The notes under the pieces are model-generated. The model searched no databases. It was given only the letters and a program-made list of their open reading frames with translations, and was not told where the DNA came from. Below are positions 1 to 6,444 of a stretch of 9,803 nt of DNA, piece by piece (within the stretch, counting starts at the first letter, position 1; every line of letters begins with the position of its first letter). The translations under genes were made by a program, and so were the position numbers. This DNA comes from Thermotogaceae bacterium (lineage in GTDB: Bacteria > Thermotogota > Thermotogae > Thermotogales > Thermotogaceae): NCBI GenBank assembly GCA_021161105.1, contig JAGHBG010000142.1:1-9803 (forward strand), read 5' to 3'.

Positions 1-52
1 ATCCAATAAAACCAGAAAAACTGGCACAAAACTTTCACAAATATTAACCTTC

Positions 53-100
53 CTGCCTTCTGGCAGAAGGTGGGAAACCGGGCGGTTTCCTCTTACTTTT
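53..100 (+). terminator. Tandem hairpins, possible terminator of a rightward transcript from outside the window
   Basis: Two adjacent hairpins are visible. An 8-bp perfect stem (73-80 with 83-90, GGAAACCG/CGGTTTCC, 2-nt gap) is followed on the plus strand by the pyrimidine-rich tail TCTTACTTTT. Just left of it, CTGCC/GGCAG (53-57 with 62-66) can pair, as can CCTTCT/AGAAGG (56-61 with 65-70) as an alternative. On the minus strand no T-run follows, so this does not look like the terminator for the tRNA transcript. It could instead be a dispersed palindromic element. No coding sequence is visible here. Confidence 0.4.
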
Positions 101-117
101 CTAAACCCAAGCAAAAA

Positions 118-193
118 TGGTGGGCCGTGCAGGACTCGAACCTGCAGCCCCCTGATTAAGAATCAGGTGCTCTACCAGTTGAGCTAACGGCCC
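118..193 (-). tRNA. tRNA-Lys (anticodon CTT)
   Basis: The minus strand folds into a full cloverleaf. The acceptor stem is GGGCCGT/ACGGCCC with discriminator A and an encoded CCA (118-120). The D arm is GCTC..GAGC. The anticodon stem CCTGA/TCAGG encloses the loop TTCTTAA, giving anticodon CTT, which reads AAG. The T arm is GCAGG TTCGAGT CCTGC. The gene lies 12 nt downstream of tRNA-Arg and is probably the last member of an Ala-Arg-Lys transcript. Confidence 0.97.
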
Positions 194-205
194 ACCTGCT
201 CTTCG

Positions 206-280
206 TGGTGCCCCTGGGAGGAATCGAACCTCCATTTGCGGATTAGGAATCCGCCGTTCTATCCGTTGAACTACAGGGGC
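206..280 (-). tRNA. tRNA-Arg (anticodon CCT)
   Basis: Minus-strand cloverleaf with acceptor stem GCCCCTG/CAGGGGC, discriminator A and encoded CCA (206-208). The anticodon stem GCGGA/TCCGC encloses TTCCTAA, giving anticodon CCT (reads AGG). The T arm is GGAGG TTCGATT CCTCC. It lies 41 nt downstream of tRNA-Ala and 12 nt upstream of tRNA-Lys. I see no well-spaced promoter of its own, so co-transcription is likely. Confidence 0.97.
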
Positions 281-321
281 TCCACAAAATTTATTTTATC
301 ACATCAAAGACCTTCAAGCAA

Positions 322-398
322 TGGTGGAGGCGATGGGACTTGAACCCACGACCTCTACCGTGCCATGGTAGCGCTCTCCCAAGCTGAGCTACGCCCCC
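322..398 (-). tRNA. tRNA-Ala (anticodon GGC)
   Basis: Minus-strand cloverleaf with acceptor stem GGGGGCG/CGCCTCC. It carries a G3:U70 wobble, the established identity element of alanine tRNAs. Discriminator A and CCA (322-324) are encoded. The anticodon stem CTACC/GGTAG encloses ATGGCAC, giving anticodon GGC (reads GCC). The T arm is GTGGG TTCAAGT CCCAT. It is the first gene of the three-tRNA group and is preceded by a near-consensus promoter. Confidence 0.97.
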
Positions 399-410
399 AC
401 GCAGTTCAGA

Positions 411-438
411 ATTATATCAGTCTATTTAATGCTGTCAA
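411..438 (-). promoter_or_regulatory. Promoter of the tRNA-Ala/Arg/Lys group
   Basis: On the minus strand a consensus -35 TTGACA (433-438) and a consensus -10 TATAAT (411-416) are separated by 16 nt, with an extended TGn motif just before the -10. The -10 lies 12 nt upstream of the first tRNA-Ala base. Both hexamers match the housekeeping sigma consensus perfectly, as expected for stable RNA genes. Confidence 0.9.
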
Positions 439-463
439 GAATTTAGCACGGGCAATACGCATT

Positions 464-489
464 AAAAACAAAAAGGGGCTTTTAGCCCC
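464..489 (-). terminator. Rho-independent terminator after tRNA-Leu
   Basis: On the minus strand GGGGCT and AGCCCC (484-489 and 475-480) pair around a 3-nt AAA loop and are followed by TTTTTGTTTTT. The hairpin starts 4 nt beyond the tRNA-Leu CCA end. It separates the Leu gene from the independently promoted Ala-Arg-Lys group. Confidence 0.88.
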
Positions 490-492
490 ATT

Positions 493-579
493 TGGTGCCG
501 AGGGCGGGACTTGAACCCGCACGGGCCGAAGCCCACATGGCCCTCAACCATGCGTGTCTGCCAATTCCACCACCTCGGC
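493..579 (-). tRNA. tRNA-Leu (anticodon GAG)
   Basis: Class II tRNA with a long variable arm, 87 nt including the encoded CCA (493-495). The acceptor stem is GCCGAGG/CCTCGGC with discriminator A. The anticodon stem CATGG/CCATG encloses TTGAGGG, giving anticodon GAG (reads CUC and CUU). The variable arm contains GGGCTTCGGCCC, a stable stem closed by a TTCG tetraloop. The T arm is GCGGG TTCAAGT CCCGC. It has its own promoter and terminator. Confidence 0.97.
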
Positions 580-591
580 ATCCGAACCTAT

Positions 592-620
592 ATTATACCA
601 TATCTTACTTTTACTTTCAA
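592..620 (-). promoter_or_regulatory. Promoter of tRNA-Leu
   Basis: On the minus strand -35 TTGAAA (615-620) and a perfect -10 TATAAT (592-597) are separated by exactly 17 nt. The -10 ends 12 nt upstream of the first tRNA base, placing the start point a few bases before the gene. Confidence 0.9.
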
Positions 621-657
621 TACCCCTTTAAATACAGTTCCCCACTCAATTTCTCGT

Positions 658-867
658 TTAATTAAAATACCACTTTCTTTTAGTTTTATCAAGACCGAAC
701 AAACTGCGCACACGAATAGCTATGCTCACTTGTTTCTCCAAATCTTTCCGGTAATTTGGACAACATAAATAACTATATTTCGCTTTTTTACCTTTCCCGT
801 ATGCAGGTTTACCTAAAACATGATGTTTTTTATCACCCTTCTCGCATCCATCAATTAGCAACCGCAT
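658..867 (-). CDS. Doubtful small ORF or gene remnant, 69 codons
   Basis: A minus-strand frame encodes a basic, Cys-containing 69-residue peptide from an ATG at 867; the frame stays open about 17 codons further upstream without another good start. I see no Shine-Dalgarno sequence before the ATG and no promoter. The central stretch KPAYGKGKKAKYSYLCC, with scattered Cys residues, loosely recalls the zinc-ribbon segment of serine recombinases, but the resemblance is too weak for an assignment. It lies between the tRNA-Leu promoter and the operon terminator. It could be a decayed mobile-element fragment, or simply non-coding. The rest of 621-941 shows nothing else that I can name. Confidence 0.2.
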   Translation of the reverse strand: MRLLIDGCEKGDKKHHVLGKPAYGKGKKAKYSYLCCPNYRKDLEKQVSIAIRVRSLFGLDKTKRKWYFN

Positions 868-927
868 ACGACATAAACAAATTAAAAACGTTCTACTGAC
901 ATGTATCGTTTTTACTTAGCAATCTAT

Positions 928-958
928 AGAAAAAATTAAACGCGGGGAAAACCCCCGC
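928..958 (-). terminator. Rho-independent terminator of the sugar-uptake operon
   Basis: On the minus strand GCGGGG (953-958) and CCCCGC (942-947) form a 6-bp GC-only stem with a 5-nt loop, followed by GTTTAATTTTTT. It begins about 22 nt after the stop codon of the TIM-barrel gene and ends the operon. No other terminator with a proper T-tract is seen inside the operon. Confidence 0.88.
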
Positions 959-980
959 ACATTTCCACCATATAAAATTT

Positions 981-1898
981 TCAAATAAAATTTCTGAGGT
1001 AGTTTAAACCCATTAAAAGCCCTTTCATCGACTTCTCATTATCTCCTTCCCAAACAGGATCTTCATGTTCAATACTTACCACGAAATCGTATCCAACCTT
1101 TTTGAGTTCTCTTATGAAATCTTCCCAGTCTATCTCACCAAAGCCCGGGAGTCTATATATCCACCAGCTTTTTCCATGCGGATTAGAACCAAAATATCCG
1201 TATATCCCCTGCTCGTATATCTTTTTTCTATCTATTTCCACATCTTTTGCATGTACATGGAAAATTCTGTCACTAAATTCCTTTATAACTTCAGTATAAT
1301 CAATTCCAAGCCAATAGAGATGTGAAGGATCTAAATTAAGGCCAAAAGAATCTGGAGTAATCCTGAATATTTCTCGCCACAGCTGAGGAGAATAGAATAT
1401 ATTCCCTATTTTTTCATTTTCCTGCCAGCTAACCATGGGACAATTTTCTATCATCAATTTAACATTTTTGCTTTCAGCATAAGAAATCAGTGGTTTAAAC
1501 ACCTTTTCAAACTCTTTGATGTTTTCTTCTACGCTTTTAGTGGGATCACGACCTACAAAGGTCCCCACAAGCTCCACTCCCAGCATGCTGGCTGCATCTA
1601 TGACTTTCATAAGATGATTGTTTATAAATTCTCTCTTCTTTGGATCTGGATGCAAATTGTTATCATAATAGGCAAACGAAGAAATAATAAGCTCATTTTT
1701 ATCCAAAAGTGCTTTGACTTCTTCGGCTCGCTTTCGGTCAAATGTGGTAACATCTATTGTCGTAGAAGAATAATCACGCTCATTGATTACCGGCCAGGCA
1801 GCAACTTCAAGAGCTTCAAAACCCGCAGAGTGCGCCCACTCAGCTATTCTTTGAAAATCCAAACCTTTAAGCGCTACCGTTAAAAAGCCTATTTTCAT
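981..1898 (-). CDS. Xylose-isomerase-like TIM-barrel sugar isomerase/epimerase (AP_endonuc_2 fold), 305 aa
   Basis: Probable cytoplasmic metal-dependent sugar isomerase, epimerase or keto-sugar lyase. The protein begins MKIGFLTVALKG, the usual first strand of this TIM-barrel superfamily. Likely divalent-metal ligands are E151 (LMIENC), D190 and H193 (LDPSH), H216 (HVHAKD) and E277 (SIEHED), the family's typical set. A conserved-looking WIYRLPGFGEIDW segment lies at about 246-258. The start is the ATG at 1898, because GGGAGGTG (1905-1912) sits 6 nt upstream. A frame extending to 1958 would run through an intergenic hairpin and begins without a ribosome site. It is the last gene of the operon, 63 nt after the binding-protein gene and just before a terminator. 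Relatives act on inositol derivatives, rare ketoses or 3-keto-glycosides, often beside Gfo/Idh enzymes; the exact reaction here is unknown. Confidence 0.88.
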   Translation of the reverse strand: MKIGFLTVALKGLDFQRIAEWAHSAGFEALEVAAWPVINERDYSSTTIDVTTFDRKRAEEVKALLDKNELIISSFAYYDNNLHPDPKKREFINNHLMKVIDAASMLGVELVGTFVGRDPTKSVEENIKEFEKVFKPLISYAESKNVKLMIENCPMVSWQENEKIGNIFYSPQLWREIFRITPDSFGLNLDPSHLYWLGIDYTEVIKEFSDRIFHVHAKDVEIDRKKIYEQGIYGYFGSNPHGKSWWIYRLPGFGEIDWEDFIRELKKVGYDFVVSIEHEDPVWEGDNEKSMKGLLMGLNYLRNFI

Positions 1899-1904
1899 CT
1901 TCAG

Positions 1905-1912
1905 CACCTCCC
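1905..1912 (-). promoter_or_regulatory. Ribosome binding site deciding the start of the TIM-barrel gene
   Basis: GGGAGGTG on the minus strand lies 6 nt before the ATG at 1898. It supports the internal start over the in-frame ATG at 1958, which has no such site. Confidence 0.85.
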
Positions 1913-1919
1913 GAGGGAA

Positions 1920-1949
1920 AGGGGAGATCAGCAACAGCCGATCTCCCCT
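1920..1949 (-). other. Intercistronic stem-loop between binding-protein and TIM-barrel genes
   Basis: A 10-bp perfect stem (1920-1929 with 1940-1949, GGGGAGATC/GATCTCCCC plus an A-T pair) is extended by an inner 2-bp stem after one mismatch. It lies 12 nt after the binding-protein stop, and the minus strand continues TTCCCTCGGG, so there is no full T-run. Similar structures after ABC binding-protein genes are known to protect upstream mRNA or cause partial termination. Either would leave more binding protein than downstream enzyme. Confidence 0.75.
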
Positions 1950-1961
1950 GCTTGCCATTTC

Positions 1962-2906
1962 TCAAAAGACAGACTCCGGGTAATAGTAGTCTTTCGCATT
2001 TTCTTTTGTTATGGTCTCCGTGGAAAGAATGATTTTCCTTGGTATACCTTTTTGATAGAATCCGTTAAGAGATTCTCCCTTCAATGCCATAACAGCAAGG
2101 TTTATGGCTGTTGCAATCATGTTCGGTGGGTAAGTGAAGTCTACCTGCACAAGAGAATGACCTTCCATGATCATCTTCACAATATTCTTTTCTCCTGCTC
2201 CTCCGACGAGTATTATATCTTTATCTCTTCCTGCCTGTTTGAGAGCAAGTATTACACCATGAAGCATGTCATCGTCACCTGTCCATACAGCATCAATTTT
2301 AGGGAATTTTGTGAGAATGTTTTGCATAACCTCAAATGCTTTTTCCCTGCTCCAATACCCGGGTTGCTGGGCTATGATTTTTATACCTGGATAGGGTTTA
2401 AGAGCATCCTTGAAAGCGTTAACCCTTTCTGTGTTAATGGAACACGGTATACCTTCAATTATTACGACGTTTCCTTTACCTTCCAGTTTCTCTGCAATGT
2501 ACTTACCAGCTAGATATCCATACATATAGTTATCGCCGGCGATGTAGGTGTTGTATTCTTCTGAGTTTATTCCCCTATCCACTATTACCGTGTAAACACC
2601 TTCCCGAAAGGCTTTCACGGCAATCGGTGTTAATGGAGCAGATTCGTAAGGGTTAAGAACCAATGCATCGATACCTTTAGCAAGCAAGGCCTGGATCTGA
2701 GCTATCTGTTCACTTGGCTCTTTCGCCGTGACCAGATAGAACTCAACGCTTGGATCATCCTTGTACTGGTTAATAGCGTACTTGGCCCACCAAACCATAC
2801 CAGCCGTCCAGCCATGATCAGCTGCAGGTATAGCAACTCCGATCTTGAACTTAGCAAATGCTACAAGCGTTAAAACCATGAGCAAAATTACTAAAAACTT
2901 CCTCAT
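1962..2906 (-). CDS. Periplasmic sugar-binding protein of an RbsB-type ABC transporter, 314 aa
   Basis: Extracytoplasmic solute receptor that delivers substrate to the permease encoded upstream. Residues 1-18 form a signal peptide (MRKF, a hydrophobic core, then AFA), with likely cleavage before K19. There is no lipobox Cys, so it should be soluble. The mature part is a type I periplasmic-binding fold beginning KIGVAIPAADHGWTAG. The D110-R111 pair (IVDR) and R161 match the sugar-contacting Asp-Arg and Arg of ribose-type receptors. The usual Asp of the late VGxD motif is replaced (VGGAGE, 234-239), and the usual NDD is DDD (211-213). This suggests a ligand other than ribose. GGGAGGTGG 8 nt upstream supports the ATG at 2906. 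The gene sits between the permease (41 nt) and the TIM-barrel enzyme, and a stem-loop after it may raise its relative expression. Confidence 0.93.
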   Translation of the reverse strand: MRKFLVILLMVLTLVAFAKFKIGVAIPAADHGWTAGMVWWAKYAINQYKDDPSVEFYLVTAKEPSEQIAQIQALLAKGIDALVLNPYESAPLTPIAVKAFREGVYTVIVDRGINSEEYNTYIAGDNYMYGYLAGKYIAEKLEGKGNVVIIEGIPCSINTERVNAFKDALKPYPGIKIIAQQPGYWSREKAFEVMQNILTKFPKIDAVWTGDDDMLHGVILALKQAGRDKDIILVGGAGEKNIVKMIMEGHSLVQVDFTYPPNMIATAINLAVMALKGESLNGFYQKGIPRKIILSTETITKENAKDYYYPESVF

Positions 2907-2933
2907 AATAAAACCACCTCCCCGTTAGAAATT

Positions 2934-2948
2934 ACCCATATAATGGGT
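2934..2948 (-). other. Short inverted repeat between permease and binding-protein genes
   Basis: ACCCAT (2934-2939) and ATGGGT (2943-2948) form a 6-bp palindrome with a 3-nt loop that overlaps the permease stop codon. No T-run follows. It could be a minor RNA-processing hairpin or chance. Confidence 0.3.
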
Positions 2949-3919
2949 CACTCTTTACTTAAATTTTGAAGAAGCACAGCTCCAATGATGATGAGCCCTT
3001 TCACCATCCCCTGCAGGTAAACAGCTACATTCAGCATAACAAGCATATTGTTAATAACTCCCAGAATAAGTGCCCCAAAAAATGTTCCAAATATACTCCC
3101 CTTTCCCCCACTCAAACTGGTTCCACCGATTACAGCTGCAGCGATGGCATCGAGCTCAAATCCATTTCCCGTTGAAGATGAACTAACCGACCCCATCATG
3201 GAAGAAAGGAGTATTCCAGAGATCGCCACAGATATCCCGCTGATCACATATGTCCATGTCCTGACCCAATCAACGTTGATGGCGGAATAAAAAGACGCTG
3301 TTTCATTTGCACCAACTGCAAAAATATACCTTCCGAATTTCGTATTGTTGAGAATAATATGTGCCAAAAGTGCATAACCAATAAAAACCAACATGGGAAG
3401 AGGCATCCCTAGAACAAAGCTCATTCCCATACTTGAATATTTCATCGAATTACTCATGTAAACTCCACCATTTGCAAAATTGAGCACTAAAGACCTGTAT
3501 ATCGCCATGCCTCCAAGGGTTACAACAAAGGCAGGTATGCGGCCTTTTGTAATGGCAACCCCTGTTGCAAATCCTAACCCCACGCTGAGTCCCAAAGTTG
3601 CCAGAATTGCCAGAAAAACTCCTAAATACGAATCCCCCACAGCATTGACCGTGGTTATTGCAAAAGCACCAAGAAGCGCTACCATTGAACCTACAGATAG
3701 ATCAATCCCACCGGCTATCATCACAAACGTCACACCTATGGCTATAATCCCAACATAAGACGTTTGCCAGAAAATGTTAAGAATGTTTCTTAGCTTCAAA
3801 AAGGAAGGACTGAGAATTCCGGAAACAATCACAAGCCCTATCAAAACTATGACTATTCCATACTTTGAAAAAATCTCTGCGAACCTGCCTCCCGTCTTTT
3901 TGATACTATCCCTCCTCAC
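2948..3919 (-). CDS. RbsC-type sugar ABC transporter permease, 323 aa
   Basis: Inner-membrane channel subunit, presumed to act as a dimer with the ATPase encoded just upstream. Hydrophobic segments run nearly the whole length, starting at about 21-38 and 56-70. Family landmarks are GGIDLSVGS (70-78), the ITKGRIPAFVVTLGG stretch (123-137), the cytoplasmic GRYIFAVGANETA loop (196-208, contact region for the ATPase) and GGTSLSGGKGSIFGT (265-279). The start is GTG at 3919, overlapping the ATPase 3' end by 14 nt. The strongest Shine-Dalgarno sequence (AGGAGG, 3911-3916) lies inside codons 2-3 rather than before the GTG, and only a weak AGGTGT precedes it. Translation is therefore probably coupled to the ATPase gene, or begins a few codons later at a rare start. 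Length and motifs are otherwise typical. Confidence 0.92.
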   Translation of the reverse strand: MRRDSIKKTGGRFAEIFSKYGIVIVLIGLVIVSGILSPSFLKLRNILNIFWQTSYVGIIAIGVTFVMIAGGIDLSVGSMVALLGAFAITTVNAVGDSYLGVFLAILATLGLSVGLGFATGVAITKGRIPAFVVTLGGMAIYRSLVLNFANGGVYMSNSMKYSSMGMSFVLGMPLPMLVFIGYALLAHIILNNTKFGRYIFAVGANETASFYSAINVDWVRTWTYVISGISVAISGILLSSMMGSVSSSSTGNGFELDAIAAAVIGGTSLSGGKGSIFGTFFGALILGVINNMLVMLNVAVYLQGMVKGLIIIGAVLLQNLSKE

Positions 3920-5408
3920 TTACACCTGTTGCAAGATAAATCAAATTTTTCTCATTCAAACCTTCTCCTTCTACAATTCCAGCCACTTCTCCATTTCTCA
4001 TGACCACCACCCGGTTGCTTATACCTATGATTTCCGGAAGCTCAGAGGAAACAACAATAAATGTTGCATCAAATTCATCTATCAAGTTACGTATGATATG
4101 GTAAATTTGATGTTTGGCATTAACATCCACTCCTCTGGTTGGTTCATCGAATATAAAAATCCGCGCACCTGTATCAACAAGTTTGGATATGACAACTTTC
4201 TGTTGATTTCCACCACTCAGAGTTTTAACGAGCTGATATGGTCCCCTTGAAACTATGGAAAACTTTTCCTTATAACGCCTGAAGGCCTCTATTTCAAGAT
4301 CTTTCTTCAAAAGAAAACGTGAATATTTCTCCAAATTCATAAGAGTGATGTTCTTATAAACCTCCAGAATCGGTACTATTCCAGCTGTTTTTCGGTCTTC
4401 TGGCAGGTAAACTATTCCCAATTTTTTTGCTTCATCAGGTGAAGTTATATTTACCTCCGCGCCATGAAGAGTCACCCTCCCCGCGCTCTTTCTCCTTATC
4501 CCGACCAAAGTTTCCATAAGCTCCGTCCTTCCGGAACCAACCAGACCATAAAATCCAAGTATCTCGCCTTTTCTAAGATCAAAACTGACATTTTTGACGC
4601 TTCCATCTGCAGAAAAGAAATTTTCAACTTTCAGAACGATTTCACCTTTGGGAATGGACTTTTCAGGATACATTTCAGAAAGGTGTCTACCTATCATAAG
4701 CTGGGCTATTTCCTTCTCTGTCAAACCACTCGCACGGCCTTCATAAACTTTCCTTCCATCCCTCAAAACGATTATTTCATCTGCTATCTCTTTCACTTCT
4801 TTCAATCTATGAGAAATGAAAATTACTGTAATTCCTTCCTCCTTCATTCTGCGGATCAAGTTAAATAAATTCTTTACTTCCCTTTCACTCAAAGCTGAGG
4901 TGGGTTCATCCATTATTAAGAGCCTGGCACTTTTTGAAACGGCCTTAACTATCTCTATTAACTGCTTTTGGGCAGGGGAAAGCCTGTAAACAAACTGAAG
5001 TGGTGAAATGTTTAGTCCGAAACGTTTTACAAGACGCTTGCTTTCCTCTATCATTTTCTTCTTATCCAGGAAAAGAAACCTTGACTTCATCTCATTACCA
5101 AGGAAGATGTTTTCATAAACACGCAATGTATCAACTAAATTCAATTCCTGAGGTATTAAAATTATTCCCAACTCTTTCGCCTTCAAAGGATTTAATGTGG
5201 TTTTCTTTCCATATACAAATATTTCACCTTCCACTGGCTGCAAAAATCCTGACACTATTTTCATCAAAGTTGACTTACCCGCTCCATTTTCCCCGACGAT
5301 TCCGTATATCTTCCCTCTGGTGAACTTCACGTCCACGCTATGTAAGACTCTAACTCCAGAAAACTCCATAGATACTCCTCTGGTCTCCAAAATTACTTCT
5401 TCATTCAA
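3906..5408 (-). CDS. RbsA-type sugar ABC transporter ATP-binding protein with two ABC domains, 500 aa
   Basis: Cytoplasmic ATPase powering the importer. Domain 1 has Walker A GENGAGKST (39-47), signature LSPAQKQ (143-149), Walker B LLIMDEP (163-169) and H-loop His200. Domain 2 has a degenerate Walker A, GLVGSGRTE (288-296, Arg for the usual Lys), a good signature LSGGNQQ (397-403), Walker B IFIFDEP (417-423) and Ser in place of the H-loop His (about 455). One active and one degenerate site is normal for RbsA/MglA/XylG-type ATPases. The TTG at 5408 overlaps the end of the oxidoreductase gene by 8 nt and is needed to include the first beta strand (VILETRGVS). AGAGGAG does precede an in-frame ATG at codon 14, but starting there would remove that strand. 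The TTG start is therefore likely but not certain. Confidence 0.94.
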   Translation of the reverse strand: MNEEVILETRGVSMEFSGVRVLHSVDVKFTRGKIYGIVGENGAGKSTLMKIVSGFLQPVEGEIFVYGKKTTLNPLKAKELGIILIPQELNLVDTLRVYENIFLGNEMKSRFLFLDKKKMIEESKRLVKRFGLNISPLQFVYRLSPAQKQLIEIVKAVSKSARLLIMDEPTSALSEREVKNLFNLIRRMKEEGITVIFISHRLKEVKEIADEIIVLRDGRKVYEGRASGLTEKEIAQLMIGRHLSEMYPEKSIPKGEIVLKVENFFSADGSVKNVSFDLRKGEILGFYGLVGSGRTELMETLVGIRRKSAGRVTLHGAEVNITSPDEAKKLGIVYLPEDRKTAGIVPILEVYKNITLMNLEKYSRFLLKKDLEIEAFRRYKEKFSIVSRGPYQLVKTLSGGNQQKVVISKLVDTGARIFIFDEPTRGVDVNAKHQIYHIIRNLIDEFDATFIVVSSELPEIIGISNRVVVMRNGEVAGIVEGEGLNEKNLIYLATGVSEEG

Positions 5409-6429
5409 CCCTCATCGCCCGCCCTTTTTCACTCGATTCCACCATTTTCTCAACCACTTTCACAGCTATATAACCATCATATGGATCCACTGCAGGTTTT
5501 TCGAGGCCCAAGCAAACCTTTGCAAAATGATCTATGATTGGCGTCTTCCAGTATGGATCTTCATTGGTAAAAAGAGGTTGAAGTTCAATAAAGCCATGGA
5601 AATTAACGGGTTTTGAAAGGTACAGATCTATTCTGTTTGGATCAGAATAGCCCACTTTCATAGTCCCGTTTTTCCCGTAAATAGCTATATAATTTTCCTC
5701 AAGGCCTTTCGTTACCCAGTTGACATTCAGAGTAGCCAAAGCCCCATTTGAAAGTTTCATAACAGCCGAAGCTATATCTTCCACAGTCCCATTTTTCTCC
5801 AAGGTGTTGGTAAAGGCGTAGCATTCCGTGATCTCGAGGCCTGTTAAATACCTGATCAAATCTACTTTATGCACACCCAGGTCTCCTAATGCCCCAAACA
5901 TTGCTCTCTCTTTATCGAAAAACCATGCAGCGCTGGGAGACCAGTTCTCAGGTCCTGGATGCCCAAACATGGTCTTCACCAAACGAATTTCCCCAAGAAT
6001 TCCCGAATCAATAATTTCTTTGGCCTTCTGGTGATGTGGAAAGAATCTTTGGGAGTGATTAACCATCAATACTCTGGACACCTCTTTTGCAGTTTCAATC
6101 ATTTTGAGGGCATCTTCGGAAGTAGTAGCCATAGGTTTCTCCACAAGCACGTGCTTGCCCGCTTTTAGCGCATCTACCGTTACAGGTGCATGAAGCGCAT
6201 TGGGAGTTGCAATAACAACAGCATCTACCTCCCTCAATTTCAAAAGTTCTCTGTAATCCGTGAACATAGGAACATTAAGGTTGTACTTTTTTGCCAACCT
6301 TTTCATTTTCTCCTCATGCGGATTGGAAAGGGCAACGACTTCAGCATACTCGGAAGAGACTATATTAGGAACATGCAACACTTCTGCTATCTTACCCGTT
6401 CCTATAATGCCTATTCTTAGTTTATCCAT
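5401..6429 (-). CDS. Gfo/Idh/MocA-family NAD(P)-dependent oxidoreductase, 342 aa
   Basis: Probable cytoplasmic sugar or cyclitol dehydrogenase that converts a ring hydroxyl to a ketone, or the reverse. The N-terminal Rossmann domain starts LRIGIIGTGKIAEVLH, with the dinucleotide loop at about 9-13. The family motif is EKP (97-99, catalytic Lys98). D183 and H187 in GDLGVHKVD give the Lys/Asp/His arrangement known from inositol dehydrogenases of this family. The C-terminal alpha/beta domain is complete, and the length is usual. ATG 6429 is chosen because AGGAGGTG (6437-6444) lies 7 nt upstream; the longer GTG frame from 6447 would start inside that site. It lies 14 nt after the PIG-L gene and overlaps the ATPase gene. 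Enzymes of this family often pair with TIM-barrel isomerases like the one ending this operon. The substrate and reaction direction are unknown. Confidence 0.92.
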   Translation of the reverse strand: MDKLRIGIIGTGKIAEVLHVPNIVSSEYAEVVALSNPHEEKMKRLAKKYNLNVPMFTDYRELLKLREVDAVVIATPNALHAPVTVDALKAGKHVLVEKPMATTSEDALKMIETAKEVSRVLMVNHSQRFFPHHQKAKEIIDSGILGEIRLVKTMFGHPGPENWSPSAAWFFDKERAMFGALGDLGVHKVDLIRYLTGLEITECYAFTNTLEKNGTVEDIASAVMKLSNGALATLNVNWVTKGLEENYIAIYGKNGTMKVGYSDPNRIDLYLSKPVNFHGFIELQPLFTNEDPYWKTPIIDHFAKVCLGLEKPAVDPYDGYIAVKVVEKMVESSEKGRAMRVE

Positions 6430-6436
6430 CTTTAAG

Positions 6437-6444
6437 CACCTCCT
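6437..6444 (-). promoter_or_regulatory. Ribosome binding site deciding the start of the Gfo/Idh gene
   Basis: A full AGGAGGTG lies 7 nt before the ATG at 6429 and overlaps the first base of the PIG-L stop codon (6444-6446). It makes the longer start at 6447 unlikely. Confidence 0.88.

Noticed and set aside
511..768. Plus-strand 85-codon frame starting in tRNA-Leu
   Set aside because: It begins inside the antisense of a certain tRNA gene and crosses its promoter; composition is not protein-like.
1899..1958. 20-residue N-terminal extension of the TIM-barrel protein
   Set aside because: It reads through an intergenic hairpin and lacks a ribosome site, whereas the internal ATG has an ideal one and gives the family's normal N-terminus.
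2052..2513. Long plus-strand frame of 153 codons, and similar ones at 3774-4250 and 5197-5616
   Set aside because: They are antisense to well-supported genes, have no ribosome sites and give Ser/Phe/Cys-rich products without recognisable motifs.
5330..5369. Internal ATG (codon 14) as the ATPase start, with AGAGGAG upstream
   Set aside because: It would delete the first beta strand of the ABC domain that relatives share, so the TTG at 5408 is preferred despite its weak ribosome site.
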